Source of the DNA: JBJXGV01 sp046160485
GTDB taxonomy: Bacteria > Orphanbacterota > Orphanbacteria > JBJXGV01
DNA: 24,396 bases
Direction of reading: 5' to 3'
NCBI GenBank assembly: GCA_046160485.1
Contig: JBJXGV010000048.1
Span: 1-24,396 of the forward strand
Shown piece by piece: positions 7,918 to 16,075 of the stretch. The position numbers were made by a program, and so were the translations under genes. Every line of letters begins with the position of its first letter. Position 1 is the stretch's first letter. The notes beneath the pieces were generated by a model. The model was not told the origin of the DNA. It worked only from the letters and a program-made list of their open reading frames with translations, and did no database searches.

Positions 7918-10900
7918 CTAGCGGTCTGCTCCGACGCGCACGATCTTGCGGACCGCCTCGAAGCCGGGCCACTGCGCGCGCAGGAAGTAGACGCCGTCGG
8001 ATGGGCGCGTGCCGTCGGCGGCGCGGCCGTCCCACGCGAGCGCGTGTTCGCCCGCGGCGAACGCGCCCGCGGCGAGTCGCCGGACGAGGCGGCCCGACGC
8101 GTCGTACACGTCGAACGTCGCGCGCGCGGCGTGCGGCAGCGCGAGCGCGAAGCGCACTTCGCCCGCGGAAGGATTCGGAAACGCGGCAGAGAGCGCGCTC
8201 GCGGAGGGCGCCGCGCCGGCGCCGTTCTCGCCATCCTCCGGGTCGCCGACGTCGACCGGCGTCGCGATCCAGAAGAGCGCGTTGCTCATGTCGGCGCGAT
8301 TGGGGAGCGCGCTGTCCGACACGCGCACCAACGCATTCACCGAGACCGGCGGCGTGACCGTCCACGACGCGCTCGACTCCGTCGTGTTGTGCGCGATCGT
8401 TTCCCAGTTGTTGCCGCCGTCGCGCGAGATCTCCACGTTCACCGCGTCGATCTCCTCGCTCGTCGACCACGAAACCGTGTGCGCGCTGCCGATCGGCAAG
8501 ATCTCGCCGCCATTCGGCGACGTCACGCTGATTGCCGCGAAGTCGGGATCTTGGCAGCCGCCGATGAGCGGCGCGATCGTCGCGTTGCCCGAGCAGAGCA
8601 CGAACAGATCGATCGTGTTGTCCTCGAGGAAATCGCCGGCGAGGATCCTCGTCGCGCCCGCGCCGATCGCGAACTTCATCTGGCACGTGAACGAGCCATT
8701 GCCCGCGCCTTCGGAGCCGCCGCCGTAGAGAATCTCCGCCTGCCCGCCGCCACCGCCGCCGATTCCCGCGACCGCCAGATCGGTGATGCCGTCGATGTTG
8801 AAGTCGCCCTTCTGCAGCGTGAACGGTGTGGTGGCGATCGGAATGGTGGTCGGCTCGATGATGTTGAACGTGCCGTCGCCGACGCCGCCCGCGCCGTTGC
8901 CCCTGATGATGACGAGTTCCGACATGGAGGGACTCGTCGCGGCGAGGTCCGTGATGCCGTCGCCGTTGAAGTCGCCGGTGACGAGCCCGCGCCCGAACGG
9001 TGCGACCGGCGGGCAGATCGGATCGAACGTGAAGTTGCCGTTGCCGACACCGTTCGCGCCCTGGCCCGTCAGGATCATGATGTTGCTCGTGCCGTCGGAG
9101 ATCGACGCGAGATCGAGAATGCCGTCTTCGTTGAAGTCGGCGGCGACGATGTCGCTCGGGTCGGCGTCGATGCCGAAGTTGACCGGCGGCGCAAATGTTC
9201 CGTCGCCCATGCCGCCCCCGCCGATTCCGATGAGGATCGCGATGATGCCGTCGCCGCCGTTCGCGCTGCCGACTGCGATGTCGAGGATGCCGTCTTCATT
9301 GAAGTCGCGAGCGAGAAGCGCGCCCGGTTCCGGCGCCACAGGCGGGCAGATCGGATCGAACGTGAAGCTGCCGTTGCCGACGCCGCCCGCACCCGCGCCG
9401 ATGAGAAACTCGATCGTGTTCGTGCCCGGCTTCGTGAACGCGAGGTCGGTGATGCCGTCGTCGTTCCAGTCGCCGGCGATGATGTTCGCGGGCGCGACTT
9501 CGATGGCGTAGTCGATCGGCGGCGCGTACGTTCCGTTGCCGACGCCGCGGCTGCCGTTGCCGAGCAGGATCTGCACGCTGCCGAGCGACTGGCACGCGAC
9601 CGCGAGATCGGGAATGCCGTCTTCATTGAAGTCGCCGACAGCCGCGTCGTTCGGGCCGGCGCCCACTGGAATCGCTGCCGCCGCGCCGAACGGCGCGCAG
9701 ATCGCGAAGTCCGCGTCGATTTCGTCGAAGCGAGTCGGCACCGCGGCGTCGGAGACGCGAATGCGCGCCGCCTCCGTCGCGGGCGGCGTCACCGTCCACG
9801 CATAGCCAAACGCCGTCACGTTCGATGCGAGCATCTCCCAGTTCGCGCCGCCGTCGCGCGACAACTCGACGTTGACCGCCATCACCGCGGCGCCTCGCGT
9901 CCAGTTGATGAACTGCTGCGTCCCGACCGGCACCACCGCGCCGCCGCTCGCGAACGCCAGGATGCTCGTGTCGAGCACCGGCGCGCAGCCGCCCAAGAGC
10001 ACGGCCGTCGTGGAGCCGAGCGTTTTGGCGGTCGCTACGTCGGCCGCACCGTCCTCGTTGAAATCGCCGAGCGCAATCGAGCGCGGGTCCTGCCCGACCG
10101 AGTCGGTCGACGCGAGCGCGAACGTTCCATCGCCGGTGGTTCCGGCGCCGCCGCCGAGGAAGACGTGCACCTTGTCGGTCGTGACGTTCGCCACCGCGAG
10201 GTCTGCGCGTCCGTCGCCGTTGAAATCCGCGGTCTCGATATCGCGCCCGCCGGCGCTCGACGCGACCGTCGTCGCCGCGGCGAACGTCCCATCGCCGAGC
10301 GCGCCGATGCCGTTGCCGAGGAAGATCGAGATCGTCGCGCTGTTGCCGTTGACGACGGCGAGGTCGGTGCGGCCGTCCTCGTTCCAGTCGCCCGAGGCCA
10401 TGCCGGTAGGATTGCTTCCGCCGGTCGGATAGTTGACCGCGCCCGCAAACGTGCCGTCGCCCACGCCGCCGGCGCCCTGCCCGATGAGGACCGAGATCGA
10501 GTTCGACGTGAACGAGTTGTTCGAGGCAGCGAGATCCCAGATTCCGTCTTCGTTGAAGTCGCCGACCACCAGGTGACCTGGCGCGATTCCGGTCGCGTAA
10601 TTCACCGCGGCGGCGAAGGTCCCGTCGCCGGCGCCGTTCGCGCCCTGTCCCATGAGAATCGAGACGGTGTTCGACGTGCCGTTCGAAACGGCGATGTCGG
10701 CGATGCCGTCTTCATTGAAGTCGGCGACAGCGAGGCGCTGCGGATTGCTGCCGGCGAGAAACGTCGCCGGCGCTCCGAACGTGCCGTTCCCCACGCCGGC
10801 GCTGCCGTTGCCGAGGAGGACGTTAACGCCGCTCGAGTTGGTGGCCGCGAGATCGATGATGCCATCGTCGTTGAAGTCGCTCGCGACGATGTGTACCAGG

Positions 10901-11235
10901 CTCGTTCCGGCCGTGATCGTCGCCGGCGCTGCGTACGTGCCGTCGCCGACGCCGGCGGCGCCCTGGCCGAGGAGAATCGACACGGCGTTGCCGCCGGCGA
11001 CCGCGAGGTCCGTGATGCCGTCCTCGTTGAAATCGCCCGTCGCGGCGGCGCGCGGCAAGGCCGCGGTCGCGTACGCCGCCGGGGCGCCGAGGCTCTCGCA
11101 AACGAGAGCGACGCCGGCCGGCGCATCGGCCGTGACCGAGTTCGCGGCGTGCGGAGCGGCGGCGGAGCGCGTGCGCGCCCCCGCGACGATGGCGAGAGCC
11201 GCGAGCATCGAGACGATCAGTGAAGACTTCCTCAT
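7918..11235 (-). CDS. secreted double FG-GAP/VCBS propeller protein with Ig-like domains and FlgD-like tail
   Basis: This is a 1105-residue protein. The start at 11235 has AAGGAG 8 nt upstream and opens a signal peptide (hydrophobic 5-19, then SAAA). Residues 60-417 carry seven FG-GAP/VCBS-type repeats with DFNEDGITDLAV-like calcium-binding loops (DxNxDG). Residues 420-513 are an Ig-like domain. Residues 520-893 carry seven more repeats, the last with a degenerate loop (DFLEDNTID). Residues 900-993 repeat the Ig-like domain (SPNGGEILPIGSAHTVSW), and 1014-1105 are the FlgD-like tail (FPNPSAG, VYDASGRLVRRL, GVYFLR). Seven repeats per block fits two integrin-alpha-like seven-bladed propellers. 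A calcium-dependent extracellular binding role is inferred from the family; no catalytic motif was seen. The ORF stays open upstream of 11235 but lacks signal-peptide character there. Confidence 0.87.
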   Translation of the reverse strand: MRKSSLIVSMLAALAIVAGARTRSAAAPHAANSVTADAPAGVALVCESLGAPAAYATAALPRAAATGDFNEDGITDLAVAGGNAVSILLGQGAAGVGDGTYAAPATITAGTSLVHIVASDFNDDGIIDLAATNSSGVNVLLGNGSAGVGNGTFGAPATFLAGSNPQRLAVADFNEDGIADIAVSNGTSNTVSILMGQGANGAGDGTFAAAVNYATGIAPGHLVVGDFNEDGIWDLAASNNSFTSNSISVLIGQGAGGVGDGTFAGAVNYPTGGSNPTGMASGDWNEDGRTDLAVVNGNSATISIFLGNGIGALGDGTFAAATTVASSAGGRDIETADFNGDGRADLAVANVTTDKVHVFLGGGAGTTGDGTFALASTDSVGQDPRSIALGDFNEDGAADVATAKTLGSTTAVLLGGCAPVLDTSILAFASGGAVVPVGTQQFINWTRGAAVMAVNVELSRDGGANWEMLASNVTAFGYAWTVTPPATEAARIRVSDAAVPTRFDEIDADFAICAPFGAAAAIPVGAGPNDAAVGDFNEDGIPDLAVACQSLGSVQILLGNGSRGVGNGTYAPPIDYAIEVAPANIIAGDWNDDGITDLAFTKPGTNTIEFLIGAGAGGVGNGSFTFDPICPPVAPEPGALLARDFNEDGILDIAVGSANGGDGIIAILIGIGGGGMGDGTFAPPVNFGIDADPSDIVAADFNEDGILDLASISDGTSNIMILTGQGANGVGNGNFTFDPICPPVAPFGRGLVTGDFNGDGITDLAATSPSMSELVIIRGNGAGGVGDGTFNIIEPTTIPIATTPFTLQKGDFNIDGITDLAVAGIGGGGGGQAEILYGGGSEGAGNGSFTCQMKFAIGAGATRILAGDFLEDNTIDLFVLCSGNATIAPLIGGCQDPDFAAISVTSPNGGEILPIGSAHTVSWSTSEEIDAVNVEISRDGGNNWETIAHNTTESSASWTVTPPVSVNALVRVSDSALPNRADMSNALFWIATPVDVGDPEDGENGAGAAPSASALSAAFPNPSAGEVRFALALPHAARATFDVYDASGRLVRRLAAGAFAAGEHALAWDGRAADGTRPSDGVYFLRAQWPGFEAVRKIVRVGADR
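8557..9678 (-). repeat. second block of seven FG-GAP repeats (propeller 2)
   Basis: Seven in-frame units of about 53-56 codons make up residues 520-893, each with a D-F/W-N-x-D-G type loop. Two units encode the identical insert FTFDPICPPVAP. The block mirrors the one at 9985-11058. Confidence 0.8.
9008..9048 (-). repeat. 41-bp direct repeat, copy 1 (copy 2 at 9341-9381)
   Basis: The first 27 bp are identical to 9341-9367, then one mismatch and 13 more matching bases follow. The offset of 333 bp is exactly 111 codons, or two propeller blades. Both copies encode FTFDPICPPVAP plus flanking residues, so a two-blade unit was probably duplicated or converted in frame. Confidence 0.8.
9985..11058 (-). 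repeat. first block of seven FG-GAP repeats (propeller 1)
   Basis: Seven in-frame units make up residues 60-417. Their loops are DFNEDGITD, DFNDDGIID, DFNEDGIAD, DFNEDGIWD, DWNEDGRTD, DFNGDGRAD and DFNEDGAAD, each followed by L/I-A and then a LLGQG or LGNG turn. Confidence 0.82.
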
Positions 11236-11389
11236 CGACGTTCTCCTTCGGGTGCGAGCCGCCGCGTGCGACGGCTTCGGTGCGAGATCGAGTTCGGTTC
11301 GGACCGCTGGGCGTGGCCTCGGAAGAGATGAATCCGTGGTCGAGGCGCGCGTTCTACAGAGGTTCATCGCGAAGACGGCCCGAGAGGGG

Positions 11390-11402
11390 ACATACAATTT
11401 TC
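11390..11402 (-). promoter_or_regulatory. AT-rich patch with TTGTAT, possible promoter element of the FG-GAP gene
   Basis: On the minus strand this reads GAAAATTGTATG, a rare AT-rich spot in the spacer about 155 nt upstream of the start codon. A matching TTGTAT lies upstream of the neighbouring double-propeller gene. No clear -35 partner is visible, so this is only a candidate. Confidence 0.2.
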
Positions 11403-11470
11403 GCGCCGCCCGAAGAGACGCCGCTCGGCGCGGCTGGGTTGTGCGGCGATGCGCGTTGGGTCGCGTGCGG

Positions 11471-11504
11471 CGTGCGCGCGCGCAAGCGCGCCGATGCGCG
11501 CGCA
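11471..11504 (-). terminator. 11-bp perfect hairpin, candidate terminator of the 48-aa-repeat double-propeller gene
   Basis: CGTGCGCGCGC (11471-11481) and GCGCGCGCACG (11494-11504) pair perfectly around a 12-nt loop, 63 nt past the stop at 11567. There is no T-tract. Together with the hairpins after the FG-GAP gene it suggests that transcripts in this region end in GC hairpins. Confidence 0.4.
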
Positions 11505-11566
11505 CGTGCGGGAGGCGTGCGCTCAGACCGAGCGATCGACGCGCGCGCAGAGGAGTCCGCGCGCGC

Positions 11567-14500
11567 TTACCGAACGACGACGATGCGCTCCGTGGCTTCG
11601 GTGAATTGGCCGCGGGCAAATCGGAGGAGATAGACGCCGCCCGCGACATCGCGGCCGCTGTCGTCGCGACCGTCCCAGCGGACCTCGCGCACGCCCGCGG
11701 CGGATGCGCCCGAGGCGAGCGTGCGAACGCGCCGGCCGCTCACGTCGAACACGTCGAGCTGTATCGCGACGCCATCGAATGGGACGCGGAAGGCGACGCG
11801 CGTTTCGCCGCCGGGCGCTGGGTTCGGCGACACAGCGAGCAGGCGCCCGGCCCCGAGCGCGGCCGCGAGCCCCGCCTCGCCGAGCACGTACTCGTCGCCG
11901 AGGCCGTTGACCGCGATGAGGCGGTAGCGCGCTGACTCATCTCCCAACGCGTCGACGTAGTCTTCACCGTCGAGCACGCCGCCGTGCAGCGGCGCGAACG
12001 GGGCCGCGGCGTTGGGCGCGCGCTCGAGGCGGTAGCCCGCGATCTCCGGCGGCGCGGGCGCGGTCTTCCACTCGAGGCGGACGCCCGGCGACGCAACGAT
12101 GGGGGAGCCCGCGCCGTCCGCGGCGCGCGCGCTCGGCGGCGCGCCCGCACCCGCCGCGCCCGCGAGCGTCGCCTCGAATTTGTTGAGCGCGATCGCCGCG
12201 TCCACGCGGAAGAACGAGTCGGACGCGTCGGACGAAAACGGCGCGTCTCGCTCGATCAGAATGCGTGCGAAGCGCGTCGGCAGATGCGGCACGCGCAACT
12301 CGAATGGACTCGAAATGATTCCGCTCGCAACGGGCACGGCGCTCTCGCTGCCGTCGAGCGCGAGCGCGATGTCGACCGGCCCGACGCCCCACCACGAGAT
12401 CCTCTGAAGGCTGCCAACGGCCCACGTGACGCCCGAGTTCGGCGCGAGCACACGCACAGACGCAGTCGCGTACTTGGGGTCGAACTCGTCTTGGCTCTGG
12501 TAGGCGACGTGAGGATTGCCCTGCGCATCGAGCGCGAGCGATGTGTTGTAGCCGTTGGCGGGACGCGCCCGGTCGACGGCCTCGATCGTCCACACACCCT
12601 CGACCTTACGGGCGTACGTGAGCTCGCCGAACCCCGACAGGCTTTGGTATGTCACGCGCGGGTTCCCCTCGTTGTCGAGGGCGAGACACGCATAGTAGTT
12701 GCCGCCGGTGGTCAAGCCATCCCCCACGGTCTCGATGATCCACGTCGCTCCGGCCTTGCGGGCGTACCTGAGATCGCCGGTCAAGAAGTCCGAGTAGCTA
12801 ATGTGCGGATTGCCTTGGGCGTCGAGTTCAAGGGACGTTTCCACGGCGAACCCGTTATCGCTCGCATCGACGACCTCGTTCACCCACATGAAGCTGAGCC
12901 TCCTGGAGTAGCGCAGGCGGCTGGCAGACTCGTCGAGATAGCTCACGTGGGGGTAACCCTGCGCGTCGAGCGCAATCGAGCTCTTCGACCCGATGACGTT
13001 TCCCGACGGACCATCTGCCGTCTCGTTGATCCAAACGCCCGCGCTCTTGCGGGAGTAGACAAGGTCGCCGCCGAACAGGTCGGACCTGTGGCTGATGTGT
13101 GGATTGCCCTGCGCGTCGAGCACGAGCGACGGGTCGCTTCCCGTGGGGGTGCCGATCATCGGCGCCTCGACCGTCCAGACGCCTCCGGTCTTGCGGGCGT
13201 ACCTCAGCGCGGGGATCGAGCCGTCTTGATAGGCGACATGAGGATTCCGGGCGGCGTCGAGCGCGAGGGAGACACCAACGAAATTAATTTCGCTTGGCGA
13301 TCCGACCGCGGTCTCGGTCGTCCAGACGCCGCCGTTCTTGCGGGCGTAGATCAGACTCAAGGTCGCGAGGAAATTCGTGTAGACCACGTGGGGGTCGCCC
13401 CCTGGGTCGATCGCAAGGGACACGTCGTAGCCGGCGTCACTCGCGGACCCGTCGATGGTTTCGACAACGAAGGGAGTCGCGTCGATGGAAGTCCCGATCG
13501 TGAAGAACGCCTCTGACGTCGCTGTCGAGAGCGGGCTCGACCGCTCTACGCGAATGGACGCTCTCACTGTCTCCGCGTCCGGCACGTCGAAGGACCAGGG
13601 GCTTGCCGTGACTCCCGAGGTGAGAACTCGAAACGTCGCGCCGCCGTCGGTCGATAGCGAGATCGTGACCGCCCCAGCGCCGGACCACGACACGCTCTGC
13701 CGGCTTCCGACGCCCCACTTCTCACCACCGCTCGGCGAGAGCACCCGAATCGCCGACGTCGCGTACCTGAGGCTCGAGGGATTGAAGTTCTGATAGGACA
13801 TGTGTGCATTGCCCTGCGCGTCGAGCACCATGCTGAGCCACGCACCGACGAACGTCGTGCCGCCGCCGTCCACGGTCTCGATCGTCCACCCGGTCGTCCC
13901 TTTCACCGCGTACTTCACCTCGTCCGCCGTGTCGTTCCAGTAGGCGATGACCGGGCTGCCATCAACGGCGAACTCGAGGTTCGAGAATTCTCCAACGTCG
14001 CTTGCGGATCCGTCCGCCGTTTCCGTAGACCAGACGCCGGATGTCTTTCGTGTGTAGAGGAGGTTTCCCGTCGTCAGGTCGTAGTGGCTAATGGCCGGCC
14101 GGCCCGCGGCGTCCAACTCGACCGACGTGCACTGCCCGACGTTGTTCACGGACGCGTCCGCCGTTTCGACCACCCACGAGGAACCGAGCTTCCACGCGTA
14201 CTTGAGATTTCCTGACGTCAGGTCGTAGTAGGCGATGTGCGGCTTGCTCTGTTCGTCGAGCGTGATCGATGTCCACTGGCCGACGTCGTTGGCGTTGGCA
14301 TCAGCCGTTTCAATCGTCCAAAAGCCCGGGTTGCGTTTCGCGTACTTGAGGTTTCCGCTGGCCGCATCGTAATACGAGAGATGGGGGAGCGATGAGGCAT
14401 CGACGGCGATCGACGTGTAGAGCCCCACGGCGCTCAGCGCGTCGACGCTCTCCAGGGTCCATCCCGCGCTGGTTCTCTTGGCGTAGCGCAAATCGTCGGC

Positions 14501-14857
14501 CGTGTCGTCGAAGTACGCGACGTACACATTCCCGGATTTGTCGAGCGCGATCGAGGTGTACTTGCCGACGTCGTTCCCCGAGAACGTGACCTGTTCGGAT
14601 GTCCAGCCCGCCGCGGATTTCTTGGCGTAGACGAGGTCGCCGACCGCGGAGAAGTACCCGGCGATGTGCGGATTGCCGAGCGCGTCGAGCGCGATCGATG
14701 TGTACTCGCCCGACGCGATATTCTCCGGACGCGCCGTCTCCGTCACGAATGGCGTGGCGGACACCGTCGCTGGACCGGCGAACGGAAGCGTAACGGTCAG
14801 AGCGATGAGGCCGACGAGAGCCAGAGACGCGGAATTGTTGCGCGGGCGGCGCTGCAT
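11567..14857 (-). CDS. secreted double seven-repeat propeller protein with Ig-like, FN3-like and FlgD-like domains
   Basis: This is a 1096-residue protein. The ATG at 14857 has GGAGG 5 nt upstream and opens a signal peptide (hydrophobic 11-28, VSA at 32-34). Residues 37-370 are seven 48-residue repeats of the type W.IETADA.A.DVG..TSI.LD..GNPHI.YYD...GNLKYA.K. Residues 371-455 are an Ig-like domain (SPSGGEKWGVGSRQSVSW). Residues 462-799 are seven more repeats and 800-890 a second Ig-like domain (WAVGSLQRISW). FN3-like sequence (about 920-995, YRLIAVNGLGDEYVLGE) and the FlgD-like tail (1006-1096, SPNPAPGG, VFDVSGRRVRTL, GVYLLR) follow. The protein is the 1291-3300 architecture with the propeller-plus-Ig module doubled. 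The C-terminal third is closely similar to that paralogue even at DNA level (11874-11930 against 1604-1660). It is extracellular; the ligand is unknown. Confidence 0.86.
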   Translation of the reverse strand: MQRRPRNNSASLALVGLIALTVTLPFAGPATVSATPFVTETARPENIASGEYTSIALDALGNPHIAGYFSAVGDLVYAKKSAAGWTSEQVTFSGNDVGKYTSIALDKSGNVYVAYFDDTADDLRYAKRTSAGWTLESVDALSAVGLYTSIAVDASSLPHLSYYDAASGNLKYAKRNPGFWTIETADANANDVGQWTSITLDEQSKPHIAYYDLTSGNLKYAWKLGSSWVVETADASVNNVGQCTSVELDAAGRPAISHYDLTTGNLLYTRKTSGVWSTETADGSASDVGEFSNLEFAVDGSPVIAYWNDTADEVKYAVKGTTGWTIETVDGGGTTFVGAWLSMVLDAQGNAHMSYQNFNPSSLRYATSAIRVLSPSGGEKWGVGSRQSVSWSGAGAVTISLSTDGGATFRVLTSGVTASPWSFDVPDAETVRASIRVERSSPLSTATSEAFFTIGTSIDATPFVVETIDGSASDAGYDVSLAIDPGGDPHVVYTNFLATLSLIYARKNGGVWTTETAVGSPSEINFVGVSLALDAARNPHVAYQDGSIPALRYARKTGGVWTVEAPMIGTPTGSDPSLVLDAQGNPHISHRSDLFGGDLVYSRKSAGVWINETADGPSGNVIGSKSSIALDAQGYPHVSYLDESASRLRYSRRLSFMWVNEVVDASDNGFAVETSLELDAQGNPHISYSDFLTGDLRYARKAGATWIIETVGDGLTTGGNYYACLALDNEGNPRVTYQSLSGFGELTYARKVEGVWTIEAVDRARPANGYNTSLALDAQGNPHVAYQSQDEFDPKYATASVRVLAPNSGVTWAVGSLQRISWWGVGPVDIALALDGSESAVPVASGIISSPFELRVPHLPTRFARILIERDAPFSSDASDSFFRVDAAIALNKFEATLAGAAGAGAPPSARAADGAGSPIVASPGVRLEWKTAPAPPEIAGYRLERAPNAAAPFAPLHGGVLDGEDYVDALGDESARYRLIAVNGLGDEYVLGEAGLAAALGAGRLLAVSPNPAPGGETRVAFRVPFDGVAIQLDVFDVSGRRVRTLASGASAAGVREVRWDGRDDSGRDVAGGVYLLRFARGQFTEATERIVVVR
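12461..13474 (-). repeat. second block of seven 48-aa blades
   Basis: Residues 462-799 are seven in-frame units that keep the S(L/I).LDAQGNPH(V/I)SY core and the following aromatic-Ala-Arg-Lys strand. They are more diverged from each other than the blades of the 1291-3300 paralogue. Confidence 0.78.
13748..14749 (-). repeat. first block of seven 48-aa blades
   Basis: Residues 37-370 are seven in-frame units of about 48 codons with the core TSIALD.SGN..VAY.D......LRYAKR. Each junction carries the W-x-x-E-x-x-D strand that would close the neighbouring blade. Confidence 0.78.
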
Positions 14858-14956
14858 AAGATCCTCCGGTGGCGAAAGCTCGGTTGTCGTGCGCAGCCGC
14901 CTGCCGAAGGGGAACTGGCTTGACGCCCTCGGATCGCGTGCCGGACGAGGCCTTGC

Positions 14957-14970
14957 GATATACAAGAAAA
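14957..14970 (-). promoter_or_regulatory. AT-rich patch with TTGTATATC, possible promoter element
   Basis: On the minus strand this reads TTTTCTTGTATATC, 100 nt upstream of the double-propeller start in an otherwise GC-rich 204-bp spacer (14858-15061). The TTGTAT core recurs upstream of the FG-GAP gene. No -35 box is obvious. Confidence 0.25.
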
Positions 14971-15021
14971 GCTGCGCGAGAATACCACGCGCGCGCCGCG
15001 CCCGGCAACGAGGTCGTGCCA

Positions 15022-15038
15022 GCGCCGGCGCGCGGCGC
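15022..15038 (-). terminator. short GC hairpin after the NmrA-type gene
   Basis: GCGCCG (15022-15027) pairs with CGGCGC (15033-15038) around a 5-nt loop, 23 nt past the stop codon. There is no T-tract, and a 6-bp GC stem is common by chance at this composition, so support is weak. Confidence 0.22.
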
Positions 15039-15061
15039 GAGGTTCGATGCGAGGACGCGCG

Positions 15062-16012
15062 CTACTCGAGCGGGATGCGACGGATGTTGTGCGCGAGCCA
15101 GTGGTCGAAGGTCTCGAGCGCCGGATTGAGGGCGCGGCAAAGCTCCAGGTTGCGCGCGCCGCAGTAGTCCGCTTCGAAGTCGCGCTTGAACTGGAACATG
15201 TTGCCGAGGTCCTCGGCGCCGGGGAAACCGAAGCTTCGATACGCATCGGGCGTCACGGAGTTGTAGCGCACCTCCTGGCCGAGCGCCTTGCCGAGCGACG
15301 CGGCCATCTGCGAGCCGGTCAGATGCTCGCCCGCGACGCCGACGGTCTTGCCGACGAACTCACCACCGCGCTTGAAGATTCCGTACGCGCATCGGCCGAT
15401 GTCTTCGGCCGTCATCCCCGGCAGTTTCTTGTCGCCCATCGGGAGCGTGAAGGCGAGCTTGCCGTCGGCGCCCTTCCTCGGGCCCATGCCGAAGTAGATG
15501 AGGTTCTCCCAGTAGAACGAGGTCAGCAGGAATGTGGTCGGCACGCCGAGTTCGGAGAATGCGATGTTGGCTTCCGCTTTGGAGTCGAAGTGCGGGACTT
15601 TGTACTTGCCCATGAGCGTCGGCATGCGGTTGTCGGAGAGCGGCACCCATTTGCGCGTGTCTTCGAAGGTGGACCAGATCGCGTGCCGCACGCCGGCGTG
15701 CTTCGCCGCCTGCGCCATCGTGCGCGCGCCCGCGATTTCCGTCTCGGGCGAGAAGTGCTCCCAGAAGAACGTGACGCAGTAGGCGCCGTGCGCGCCCGCG
15801 AACGCGCGCTCGACGCTCGCGAGATCGCCCAGGTCCGCCGCGACGACCTCGGCGCCCTGCGCGGCGAGGGCGCGCGCCTTCTCCGAGTTCACGTCGCGCG
15901 TCAGCGCACGCGCCGCGAACTCGCCGCTCTTGTCGTTCAGAATGGCGCGGACGAGTCCGCCCCCCTGCGCGCCGGTCGCACCGACGACCGCGATGATCTT
16001 CTTGTCAGCCAA
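15062..16012 (-). CDS. NmrA-like NAD(P)-binding protein
   Basis: This is a 316-residue protein of full NmrA/HSCARG-type length. The Rossmann motif is GATGAQGGG at residues 11-19, followed by ALTRD after strand 2, a typical NADP-sensing pattern. Then come AADLGD and the family-typical GAYCVTFFWEHFSPETE, HAIWSTFEDTRKW, HFDSKAEANIAFSELG and FLLTSFYWENLIYFGMGP. Members act as redox-sensing regulators or oxidoreductases in the cytoplasm; which applies here cannot be told. The start is TTG at 16012, chosen because an AAGGAG site sits 7 nt upstream and the sequence after it (ADKKIIAVVGATG) starts the fold correctly. It is 122 bp downstream of the small alpha/beta-barrel gene on the same strand. Confidence 0.88.
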   Translation of the reverse strand: MADKKIIAVVGATGAQGGGLVRAILNDKSGEFAARALTRDVNSEKARALAAQGAEVVAADLGDLASVERAFAGAHGAYCVTFFWEHFSPETEIAGARTMAQAAKHAGVRHAIWSTFEDTRKWVPLSDNRMPTLMGKYKVPHFDSKAEANIAFSELGVPTTFLLTSFYWENLIYFGMGPRKGADGKLAFTLPMGDKKLPGMTAEDIGRCAYGIFKRGGEFVGKTVGVAGEHLTGSQMAASLGKALGQEVRYNSVTPDAYRSFGFPGAEDLGNMFQFKRDFEADYCGARNLELCRALNPALETFDHWLAHNIRRIPLE

Positions 16013-16019
16013 GGTGGTT

Positions 16020-16025
16020 CTCCTT
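16020..16025 (-). promoter_or_regulatory. ribosome-binding site that fixes the TTG start of the NmrA-like gene
   Basis: AAGGAG on the minus strand lies 7 nt before the TTG at 16012. No ATG or GTG at comparable spacing fits the family N-terminus. Confidence 0.7.
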
Positions 16026-16075
16026 TTCGCGTGAGATTCGCGATTGTCGTGAGTGTTGTCGGACGCGTGCGCGGT

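Larger units (their letters stand above)
11236..11566. other. 331-bp intergenic spacer between the two double-propeller genes
   Basis: No credible gene is seen here. The spacer holds the ribosome-binding site of the FG-GAP gene next to 11236, an AT-rich patch at 11390-11402 that may be part of its promoter, and a long perfect hairpin at 11471-11504 past the stop of the upstream gene. The rest is unstructured GC-rich sequence. Confidence 0.6.

Noticed and set aside
6210..8357. A 715-codon plus-strand frame opposite the beta-helix gene and its spacer
   Set aside because: It has the same antisense character, crosses the hairpin spacer and ends in low-complexity Arg-rich sequence.
7834..11223. 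A 1129-codon open frame on the plus strand, opposite the FG-GAP gene
   Set aside because: It is antisense to a gene with a clear signal peptide, repeats and ribosome-binding site. Its product is an Arg/Asp/Glu/Val-rich string with no domain, as expected from the complement of GC-rich codons.
11984..13516. A 510-codon plus-strand frame opposite the double-propeller gene
   Set aside because: Its repeats merely mirror the 144-nt periodicity of the real gene on the other strand; there is no ribosome-binding site and no recognisable domain.
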